From: Bremerella cremea
Lineage (GTDB): Bacteria; Planctomycetota; Planctomycetia; Pirellulales; Pirellulaceae
Length of the DNA stretch: 64,000 bases
Direction of reading: 5' to 3'
Assembly: GCF_003335505.1 (NCBI RefSeq)
Contig: NZ_QPEX01000030.1
Span: 186,001 to 250,000 of the forward strand
Positions within the stretch are counted from its first letter, which is position 1, and every line of letters begins with the position of its first letter. Positions 53,301-61,100 of this stretch are shown piece after piece. The notes under the pieces were generated by a model that was not told the origin of the DNA, searched no databases, and saw only the letters and a list, made by a program, of their open reading frames with translations. The position numbers and the translations under genes are program-made.

Positions 53301-54024
53301 CCTCGGTGACGAAACCGATACGCTCCGGCGTGCTCTGGGCGAAATAGAACGCTTAAACGAAGACTTAGAAGGAGAACTGGCCCGCGCAGAAGGTCGCCAG
53401 CCCAACCAACAAGCACGCGAATCAGAAGAAAACACCGACCAAAGCCGAACCGGTGCCCCACAACAGCAACAAGGTCCGCAACAACAAGGTCCGCAACAAC
53501 AAGGTCCGCAACAACAAGGTCAGCAACAACAAGGTCAGCAACAACAAGGTCAGCAACAACAAGGTCAGCAACAACAAGGTCAGCAACAACAAGGGCAGGG
53601 TCAACAGGGCGAGAATCGTGGGGGGAACGATCTGGCGGGCAGCGGGCTCGATCGGTTTCTTAACCAAGGAGGATTGGGGCCTGCAGCTCCTTTCTCTGGC
53701 AATGACTTTGTTGATTGGTCTGATCGACTGCGTGATGTGGAAGAAATTGTCGACGATCCTGAACTCCGGGCCGAGGCGGCTCGGATTCGTGACGAGGCCC
53801 GTGAGATTCGGCGAGAGATTCTCGACACTTCCGCGCCCCCGCAGTGGGATATCATTCAGCAGCGGATTGCCCGCCCCTTGACGCAACTGCAAAACCGGAT
53901 CGCGGAAGAACTGCTCAAACGCACCAAGGACGATGCCCGCGTGCCGATTGACAAGGACCCGGTACCGGTGCAGTACGAGAATGCCGTCCGTCGCTACTAC
54001 GAACGTCTCGGGAGCAGTGAATGA
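50389..54024 (+). CDS. Giant membrane coiled-coil, Gln-rich protein (DUF4175-like)
   Basis: The 1211-residue protein has two helices near residues 23-70 and a third at about 138-160, an Ig-like extracytoplasmic part to about 510, then a long Gln/Glu-rich coiled coil at about 514-1010. A tandem QQQG(P/Q) stretch occupies about 1026-1070, followed by a conserved C-terminal helix bundle (FNDF-like SGNDFVDWSDRLRDVEEIVDD and DPVPVQYENAVRRYYERLG). It resembles the low-complexity DUF4175-type proteins of other MoxR operons in layout, not proven by alignment. It probably forms an envelope-spanning filament or scaffold. Overlaps BatA and the next gene by four bases each. Confidence 0.75.
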   Translation: MIDRELTRQLERVARRLRTFRFWSGMGVVWLCGALLVGLLYFTSKSTGHIVEGGFIWAAGFVLVGSLLVYAFSKRSGRNVRQVAHQIETHYPQLDSALLTAVEQQPDPQTGRLGYLQREVVNKAVYHALSHNWEMVISSSKMGIALAAAYLGVLLMALATLALGSLNQELVANRSDDDLNFDDVVLSGANYEATIEPGDTEVERGTSLLVLARFADRLPPDATLSYTTKDGQEHSAPMSQSLDDPWFGGRIASVSQPLRYRVAFANQVTRDFEVTLFEYPLLLQTDAQLVFPSYTEQEEKFIQDVRRVSAVEGSQLTLFCKVNKPLASARFVEANQEGDEVIELVANSSDPLTYTTTITVDRSREVTLHLTDDAGRTNKNPPELRITMIANLPPDIKLAQPTRDIEVSPIEEVDLAASAWDDFGLKRVGISYSIPGKLDREVILGDRFPAKDRVQTEHLLAFEELAAEPDELLSWYFWAEDIGPTGEVRRTASDMFFAEVRPFEEIFRQGQQPPDGAQQQQQQQQQGGQNAQQAQQLAELQKQIINATWKIIRRETRSEPSAQFIDDVKLIAQSQADALVQLAELEESLQDVESIEHAMAVRKSMSESQTTLESAAQDASLEELQTALQAEQAAYQGLLRLRAREHEVVQSQQSQQQSQQSQQAQNSRSQQQLQQLQLNEDENRYAQEQQAKTEEEQEAREDRQILNRLRELAQRQDDLNERIKELQGALEAAETEQERAEAERQLKRLREEQEEILRDTDELQERMERPENQERMAEQRQQLEQARENTRRSSEALQQQMVTQAANEGTRAQQVLDDLKEEFQKRTSGEFEDQVREIRQQAEELVQEEQKLAEQLKELRDGSSENSNSLREADGQEETKQQLAQQKQRLEQLLERMRETIQEAEDSQPLLAEKLYESIRNTRKLDPQEALETTEKLLDRGFIREAAEQEGEAQQGINLLAEGVERAAEQILGDETDTLRRALGEIERLNEDLEGELARAEGRQPNQQARESEENTDQSRTGAPQQQQGPQQQGPQQQGPQQQGQQQQGQQQQGQQQQGQQQQGQQQQGQGQQGENRGGNDLAGSGLDRFLNQGGLGPAAPFSGNDFVDWSDRLRDVEEIVDDPELRAEAARIRDEAREIRREILDTSAPPQWDIIQQRIARPLTQLQNRIAEELLKRTKDDARVPIDKDPVPVQYENAVRRYYERLGSSE
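53464..53598 (+). repeat. 15-bp tandem repeat in the Gln-rich protein
   Basis: Nine near-identical copies of CAACAACAAGGTC(C/A)G run in frame, encoding QQQG(P/Q). The first three copies end CCG, the next five CAG, and the last is a GGGCAG variant. Base identity between copies is higher than codon choice needs, which suggests recent slippage or unequal exchange. Confidence 0.93.
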
Positions 54025-56399
54025 GCGACTGGATTCAGCAGCAGTTTGTCCTTGAGTGGCCGAACGTCTGGGGGGCGCGCAACTGGATCGTGCCGGCGTG
54101 CCTGCTCGGAGGAAGCGTCTTCCTATTGGTGATGTGGGCGTACCGCAGCATCGAGGCCTCGCTTGGGTTGAAGCTTTGCTGTGCTGCTTGCAAATCATTG
54201 GCGGTACTGCTGTTGGCTGCTATGCTCGTCGAGCCAATGCGTAGCGAATCGAAGCCTGTCCCGGGGGCTAATTTGTTTGCCGTGGTCGCCGATCGCTCGC
54301 AAAGCCTGCAAGTCGCTGATCTAAACGAAACGGTTACGCGTGCCGATAAGCTCAAGGAACAGCTCGACCGAAGCATTCCTTGGCAAGTTCGCTTAGGGCA
54401 AGAGTTTGATATTCGCCGCTACGAGTTTGCCCAGCAGCTTGTGCCGGTAGGAGATTTTCAGAGTTACACCGCAGATGGCAACGCTTCGGCAGTCGTGAAC
54501 TCTCTGACGTCGGTGGCTCAGCGTTACGCCGATCGTCCGATCGCCGGTATCTTGCTTTTCACCGATGGAAACGCGACCGATTTAGCGAATGCAAATATCG
54601 ACTGGAGCAACTATCCCCCGATCTTTCCCGTGATGCTGGGCAGCGAGGATACCGCCAGCGATATCGGCGTGCAGCGGGTAACGGCCAGTCAAACCAATTT
54701 CGAGGCTGCCCCGGTAACCATTGCCGCTGAGATTGAAGGGAAAGGTTTTGCCGGACAATCAGTGGTCGTTGAACTCTTGGACGAAAAAGGAGAGTCGCTT
54801 CAAACACAAACGGTAACCGACATCCGTGACGACCAGGCGTTTTCGGTCCGCTTTCAAGTGAAACCAACGCAGCGAGGCGTGCTTTTCTATCAGGTTCGTG
54901 CCTATGCACAGTCGCAGCAGGGGCTTTTTGAAGACGCCAGTAAAAGCAACGAGTCGACCCTACTAAACAATAGCCGCATGGTAATGGTCAACCGTGGTCA
55001 GGGGCCTTACAACGTGCTGTATGTTTCGGGGCGACCGAATTGGGAATTCAAATTTCTGAATCGCTCGTTAGCCGAAGACGACGAGGTCGAGCTGCATGGA
55101 CTGATTCGCATCGCCAAGAAGGAACCCAAATTTCAATTTCGTGATAAGGATTCCAACGCAAACCGCATTTTCACCAATACCGATGACGAAAAGAAAGAAC
55201 AGGTCGAACAGTACGACGAAGCGGTTTTACTACGAGTAGGCAAGCTGGAAGAAGGAGAACTCGCAGGCGGTTTCCCCAAGTCCGCTGAGGAACTGTTCGA
55301 ATACCACGCGATCATTCTCGACGACCTGGAGGCCGACTTTTTCACGCAACAACAGCAATCGCTGGTGCAGCAGTTCGTCAGCATGCGTGGCGGCGGGTTG
55401 TTGATGCTCGGCGGTATGGAGTCGTTCGTAGAAGGAGACTACCATCGTTCTCCCATCGGAGAATTGCTGCCGATCTATCTCAGTGGTATTAAACAACAAC
55501 CGCAGCAGCAAGAGTTTGCCTTGGCTTTAACACGAGAAGGCCTGTTAGAGCCTTGGGTGCGTGTCCGCACAACGCAGGAGGAAGAACAACAGCGGCTCGT
55601 CGAGATGCCGAAGCTGCGGTCCCTAAACGCCGTCGGGACGATAAAGCCTGGCGCCAGCGAGCTGTTATCGGTGCAAACTTCCCAAGGGGAAAACCGTCCT
55701 GCCTTGGTGACTCAACGTTTCGGCAAAGGACGAACCGGAGCGTTGTTAGTAGGAGACTTGTGGCGTTGGAAGCTCCATCAAGCATCGCCTGACAATGAAG
55801 ACTTAGAAAAGGCTTGGCGACAGACCATTCGCTGGCTGGTCGGTGAAGTTCCACAACGCGTTCGAGTCGAAGCGGTTCGTCTGCTAGACGATCCGAACCA
55901 TCCGGTTGAAATTGCCGTGGAAGTGAACGATGAAAACTTCAGGCCGCTCGATAACGCGAGTGTTACGATCGAGGTGACGACCCCGTCAGGTGAAACATTG
56001 ACGCTAACCGCTGAGCCGAAAGATGCGATTTCTGGGCAATATGCTGCCAGTTACGTTCCACGTACATCGGGGGCGTACCGAGCCAAAGTGATCGCCCGAA
56101 ACCCTGATGGTAGCGAGATCAAGCAAACCGAGACCGGTTGGGTGTCTGAACCGGCTGGCGATGAGTTTTTCACGTTGAAGCCGAATCGCGAATTCCTGGA
56201 AACGATCGCCCGCGAGTCTGGCGGCGAGATGATCTCCCTGAGTGGACTCGACGCCTTTGTTCGAACCCTGGCCAATCGCGACATTCCCGTGGTCGAGCCG
56301 AAAATTCATTCGGTATGGCATACTTGGGCGGTATTCTTACTGGCTGTCGGTTTGCTTGTGCTCGAATGGGGACTTCGACGTTGGAAAGGACTTGCCTAA
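54021..56399 (+). CDS. Membrane VWA/glutamine-amidotransferase-like protein
   Basis: The 792-residue protein has N-terminal helices (about 22-42 and 53-70), a VWA-like domain with a MIDAS-type DRSQS near 90-94 and FTDGN near 180, an Ig-like part, a GATase1-like domain containing LYVSGRPNWEFKFLNRSL and MLGGMESFVEGDYHRSPIGELLP, further Ig-like domains, and a C-terminal helix (about 768-788). Such combinations are frequent in planctomycete MoxR operons and lack clear catalytic residues. It overlaps the preceding gene by four bases, and the caspase-like gene starts two bases after its stop. Function unknown. Confidence 0.8.
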   Translation: MSDWIQQQFVLEWPNVWGARNWIVPACLLGGSVFLLVMWAYRSIEASLGLKLCCAACKSLAVLLLAAMLVEPMRSESKPVPGANLFAVVADRSQSLQVADLNETVTRADKLKEQLDRSIPWQVRLGQEFDIRRYEFAQQLVPVGDFQSYTADGNASAVVNSLTSVAQRYADRPIAGILLFTDGNATDLANANIDWSNYPPIFPVMLGSEDTASDIGVQRVTASQTNFEAAPVTIAAEIEGKGFAGQSVVVELLDEKGESLQTQTVTDIRDDQAFSVRFQVKPTQRGVLFYQVRAYAQSQQGLFEDASKSNESTLLNNSRMVMVNRGQGPYNVLYVSGRPNWEFKFLNRSLAEDDEVELHGLIRIAKKEPKFQFRDKDSNANRIFTNTDDEKKEQVEQYDEAVLLRVGKLEEGELAGGFPKSAEELFEYHAIILDDLEADFFTQQQQSLVQQFVSMRGGGLLMLGGMESFVEGDYHRSPIGELLPIYLSGIKQQPQQQEFALALTREGLLEPWVRVRTTQEEEQQRLVEMPKLRSLNAVGTIKPGASELLSVQTSQGENRPALVTQRFGKGRTGALLVGDLWRWKLHQASPDNEDLEKAWRQTIRWLVGEVPQRVRVEAVRLLDDPNHPVEIAVEVNDENFRPLDNASVTIEVTTPSGETLTLTAEPKDAISGQYAASYVPRTSGAYRAKVIARNPDGSEIKQTETGWVSEPAGDEFFTLKPNREFLETIARESGGEMISLSGLDAFVRTLANRDIPVVEPKIHSVWHTWAVFLLAVGLLVLEWGLRRWKGLA

Positions 56400-56400
56400 G

Positions 56401-57423
56401 ATGTTGTGGCTTGCTGCCTGCTTCGCACTTTTAGCCCAGGTCGATGCCCCTGAGGCTCAGCCGGTTTCCTCCACTGTGGTAATTGTCGTCGTCGGAGAAC
56501 CAGGCGAAGCGAAATATGGCGAGATGTTCACTCAGTGGGCGACCCGCTGGAAGGAAGCTGCGGCCAAGTCTGAAAGTCGTTACGTCGAGATTGGTTTAGC
56601 CGAAGGGGTGATCCCTGAGAAGTCTGACCAAGAGATCCTGCGCGAAACATTAGAGAAGTTATCCGAGACCCCGCCTGCAACCTTATGGCTGGTCTTCATC
56701 GGACATGGAACCTTTGACGGAAAAAAGGCGAAGTTCAACCTACGTGGTACTGATATCACGGCAGAAGAACTCGCCGATCAGCTTCAGCCAATTTCGGCCC
56801 GGATGGCGATCGTCAACTGTGCGTCGGCCAGTGGAGCCTTTGTCAGTAAGATTGCTGGAGAAAATCGTGTGATTGTGACAGCCACGCAAAGTGGCTACGA
56901 GTACAACTTTGCCCGCTTTGGTGATTACCTTTCGCGCACGATCGGGGATGATTCCGGCGACCTCGATAAAGATGGCCACACCTCACTGCTCGAAGCCTGG
57001 TTGGCCGCCGCGAAACAAACTCAGCAGTATTACGAAGCGGAATCGCAACTGGCAACCGAGCATTCTCTGCTCGACGACAACGGCGACGGCAAGGGAACGC
57101 CGTTCGATTGGTTTCGGGGAATTCATATCACCAAAACGGCCAAAGATGGCGCGCTGCCGGATGGTATGTTCGCCAACCAGTTTATCTTAGTGCCTGGCAA
57201 GGATGCGACTGTTCTGACGGATGAGCTTCGCCCGCAGCGAGATGAACTGGAACGCCAGTTGGCCCAGCTTCGTCAGCAAAAAGAGGAGCTGTCGGAAGAG
57301 GACTATCTACAACGGCTGGAGGAAATTCTGGTTCCCCTCGCCCAGCTTTATGAGTCGGCCGAGACCAGCAAGGAGCCAGCCGAAGCCCCGTCCCCCGCTG
57401 ACGAAGATGCAGAGAAATCTTAG
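56401..57423 (+). CDS. Caspase-like (C13/C14-type) peptidase
   Basis: The 340-residue product has a short N-terminal hydrophobic stretch that may be a signal peptide and a caspase-like fold: WLVFIGHGTFDG with a candidate catalytic His102, and MAIVNCASASGAFV with a candidate Cys140, the His-Cys dyad layout of clans including legumain and caspases. The region LDKDGHTSLLEAWL and LDDNGDGKGTPFDW are calcium-loop-like or acidic turns. A C-terminal coiled coil (about 275-320) and an acidic tail follow. The start at 56401 directly follows the preceding stop with one intervening base. Whether it cleaves operon partners is untested; activity itself is unproven. Confidence 0.72.
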   Translation: MLWLAACFALLAQVDAPEAQPVSSTVVIVVVGEPGEAKYGEMFTQWATRWKEAAAKSESRYVEIGLAEGVIPEKSDQEILRETLEKLSETPPATLWLVFIGHGTFDGKKAKFNLRGTDITAEELADQLQPISARMAIVNCASASGAFVSKIAGENRVIVTATQSGYEYNFARFGDYLSRTIGDDSGDLDKDGHTSLLEAWLAAAKQTQQYYEAESQLATEHSLLDDNGDGKGTPFDWFRGIHITKTAKDGALPDGMFANQFILVPGKDATVLTDELRPQRDELERQLAQLRQQKEELSEEDYLQRLEEILVPLAQLYESAETSKEPAEAPSPADEDAEKS

Positions 57424-57540
57424 CTGCCCCGTCTACCAGGACGGCGATTTGCGAGCATCGTCCCAAGTTTCTGGCTAAAATCTGCTTGCCTGCTGTAACA
57501 CTTGCCCATCGCGTGTGTGTAACCGGGTAGGAGAAAGCTT

Positions 57541-58128
57541 GTGCTAGGACCAGAAACGCGAAGATCGCTGCTCGTACAAATTCAAGACACATCGCAACAA
57601 GCGGCGTGGCAAGAGTTTGCGACGATCTATGGGCCGCTCGTCTATCGATTGGCACGTAACCGGGGGATTCAGCATGCTGATGCCGAAGACCTGGTGCAGG
57701 ACGTTTTCGCGACGGTTCAAGGAGCGATCGATCGCTTCGATCCGGCTGCCGACAAAGGAAGCTTTCGCGGCTGGCTGTTTCGGATTGCGCGGAACCTGAT
57801 GATCAACTTTCTGACCCGCCAGAAGGAACCTCGCGGCAGTGGCGATACGCGGATGATGCAGCTTCTGCACGAACAAGCGGCCGCAGAGAGTCAGTCGGCC
57901 ACTTGGTTCGATCTGGAGTATCGCCGCGAGATCTTCACCTGGGCCGCTCAAAAATCGCGCGAACACTTTGCCGACGATACGTGGCAAGCGTTCTGGCGAA
58001 CTGGGGTGGAAGGGGAAGGGATCGAGCAGGTAGCCGCAGACCTGGGTAAGTCGCCAGGGGCCGTGCGTGTTGCTCGTTGCCGCGTTCTAGCCAAGCTGAA
58101 AGAGTACGCCCAACACATGGACCAATAG
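57541..58128 (+). CDS. ECF-type RNA polymerase sigma factor
   Basis: A 195-residue ECF sigma factor: region 2 has DAEDLVQDVFATVQGAIDRF and the WLFRIARNLMINFLTRQK core-binding helix, and region 4 has WQAFWRTGVEGEGIEQVAADLGKSPGAVRVARCRVL with its helix-turn-helix. The start is a GTG preceded by TAGGAG at suitable spacing. It lies 118 bases after the caspase-like gene and 26 bases before the zinc-finger kinase, suggesting it is controlled by that kinase rather than by a classical anti-sigma factor. Confidence 0.93.
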   Translation: MLGPETRRSLLVQIQDTSQQAAWQEFATIYGPLVYRLARNRGIQHADAEDLVQDVFATVQGAIDRFDPAADKGSFRGWLFRIARNLMINFLTRQKEPRGSGDTRMMQLLHEQAAAESQSATWFDLEYRREIFTWAAQKSREHFADDTWQAFWRTGVEGEGIEQVAADLGKSPGAVRVARCRVLAKLKEYAQHMDQ

Positions 58129-58154
58129 TCCTTTTCCGTAAAAAGGTGAACGCG

Positions 58155-61100
58155 ATGGTGGCCCGGTTTCATTACGACGACGCAATCTTTCAGCGATTGC
58201 TGCAAGACAAGCTGCGTCCACAAGAGCAACAGGATGTCACGCGGCATATCGAATCGTGTACCGAGTGCCAGGCAAAGCTGGAGACCTTAGTTGAAAGTGG
58301 CGTCGATTGGACAGAACTTCGCGATTATTTGAAGCCCAGCGAAACGCCAGCTTCCCGCGATCAAGCCAACAGAGATTCCATCTGGGTAGGTTTCCTCGAA
58401 CCAAGCGAGCGTCCTGATTCGCTGGGCAGGTTTGGCCGTTACGAAATCTTGGAGATCCTCGGACGTGGCGGTACCGGCATTGTCATGCGGGGCTACGATC
58501 CGTCGCTCGATCGCCAGTCGGCCATCAAGGTGCTGTCTCCGCAGTTGGCGGCCAGTGCGGCGGCTCGGAAACGGTTTTCACGCGAAGCCAAGTCAGCCGC
58601 TGCCGTGGTACACGAGCATGTCGTGCCGATTCAAACGGTCGATCAGGAGCAAGGGCTCCCTTACCTGGTGATGCCGGTATTAGAAGGGAGGTCGCTGGAA
58701 GATCGAATTCGCAACAACGGGCCGCTCGACGTGAAAGAGGTGCTGCGAATTGGTCGGCAAATCGCCAGTGGCCTGGCCGCCGCGCATCAGCAAGGGCTCG
58801 TCCATCGTGATGTGAAGCCCGCCAACATTCTGCTGCACAACGGAGTTGAACGAGTCGTCATCACCGACTTTGGCCTGGCCCGCGCCGTCGACGATGCCAG
58901 CATGACCCAAAGCGGCACCTTGGTTGGCACCCCGCAGTACATGTCTCCCGAGCAAGCTCGCGGACAGTCGCTCGATGCCCGGAGCGATTTGTTCAGCCTG
59001 GGAAGCGTGCTTTATTTCATGCTGGTCGGGCACTCGCCGTTTCGGGCCGAAACGACCATGGGCGTGCTCAATCGCATCACTAGCGACCAGCCTCGCAGCC
59101 TCACCGAACAGAACCCGGAAATTCCGGCCTGGCTCGATCAAATCATTCGGCGTTTGCTTTCCAAGCAGCCGGAAGATCGCTATCAAACGGCGGCCGAAGT
59201 CGAGTTGCTGCTCGGCCAGTGGCTGGCTCACCAGCAAGATCCCAACGGCACTCCACGCCCCACAGAACCACCACCCACCGAAACCGAAGGCGGCTCGCGG
59301 CGGCGGAACCTTCTGCTGGCAGTCGTCGGCGGTTTCGCTTTGCTGCTGGCCGGCATCTTGATCGTGCTGGAAACGAACAAGGGGACCCTCACCATTCAAA
59401 GCGACGCAAGCGACGTTACCGTGCGGATCACCCAGGGAGATGAAGTCGCCCAGCAGCTAACCGTCGTTCAAGGAGACAACCAAGTCCGCCTAGCTGCGGG
59501 CAAGTACGTGGTAGAGATCGAAGGTGAACATGACGAGCTGACCGTGAAAAACGCCGAAGTAACGCTACTGCGCGGCGACAAGAAGCTGGTGCATATTGTC
59601 GAGCACAACCAAGCGGTACCAGCGGAAGAAAGGCTCTTTCGTCGTGTTGGGATTGGGCCTGACGGACAGGAAGTGGGTGTGCCGGTAAAACCGAATGCTG
59701 TAACGCCTCAGCCTGATCTCGGTAAGGTTCTGGGACTCTGGGTACCGGCAACCAACGCCGATAATCGCTTGAAATTTAATCCAACCAGCAACGAGGTGTC
59801 TTTAGATAGCGTCCAGGTCTTAGATGACAAGGTTAGGTTCTTACTTAGTGAGAAGCCCAACGAGAAACAACAAGAAAAGCCGTTCGTAGTTGATTTCGTG
59901 GCGGATATCGATTCGGTGATCACCGGAGATAACGAGCTACTGACAATCTACTTCAAAGGCTTGCCGTCGATGCCCGTGGAAGGAACGCTGCAGCAGAACG
60001 GAGAGAGATTAACACTCACTCTCAATCCAGCCAAGAATTCCCAGGCCATACTGGCTCCACTGCCGGCCACATGGGAGTTGGAAAAGGGGGAGGCAAAAGA
60101 GCACCTTAGCACCTCGTCGGCGAATTCGAAAGACGTTCAACGAGACCTTACTGGCTACCGATCTGGTGAAGCTCTTCCTGCTTCGATCCGTGTTCTGCAA
60201 GGAACCTGGACTGCCGTTACTGCGATAGGTGACGAACTTAAGGACTATAACAATCCACTGGCCAGCGTGCGGTTTACGTTTAAGGGGATGAACGTAGGGA
60301 TGCAGATCGTCGATCCTCAGCAAAACGTGGTGGAAGAGATTTGGGGAACGATGACCGATCATGGCTACGTCGAGTTTGCATTTCCTGATCAGCCGAAATT
60401 AAAAGTCAGTTTCCAATCGTCAGGGAGCGAGCTAACACTGGATGTTGTCAGCGATGAAGCGAAGAAGTTCCGCACGGCGGACTTGCCCGCCAAGTGGCAA
60501 CTTCAGCGTGGGGTACTCGTGCGAGATCCTGCTTCGGATGGCAAGGTTGTTACTGCTGAACTTGAGTTAGACTGGGAGGCGTTTCAGCTCTTTGTGCGAA
60601 AGCGAGACAATCTCTTTTTCACCTATCGAAAGAAAACCGATAACTGGCAACGATATCAGTTTCCAGCCGGTGTAAAGGTTCATGCGGTCACCATCGACGA
60701 TAGCTTGTACCCTGACCCAGAGCACGAATGTGTTGGTTTTGATATCAATGGCGGTCCCATTTCCGAGTTGGTTGCCATTGATGCAAAAGGTAAGTTCTGC
60801 GTCTACCCATTTCGGAAACCTACTATTGGTCGGAGTCGATGTCTGATCCCCTCGGACGGCCAAGCGTTATTATCCGTATTCGATGGAAAGGCCTATGTCT
60901 TTGTTGGTAAGGACGCAACTTGGCAGAAGATCGATTTACCACCAGTGATGACGCTCTTGCAGGGAGCGTGGGAGCCTGTTACTCCGATTGAATACGAGCG
61001 TCAAAGCAGTCAAGGGAAAGAAGTCATTTCACTGCAAGGCATTGACGTCATGATCGGTAGTCTTGTGGCCCGATGGCAAGTTCGCCCCATCCATGGTTCG

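Noticed and set aside
53422-54198. Minus-strand ORF of 258 codons across the Gln-rich repeats, rich in Leu.
   Set aside because: It arises from reading CAA/CAG-rich repeats on the opposite strand; the plus-strand gene has clear operon coupling.
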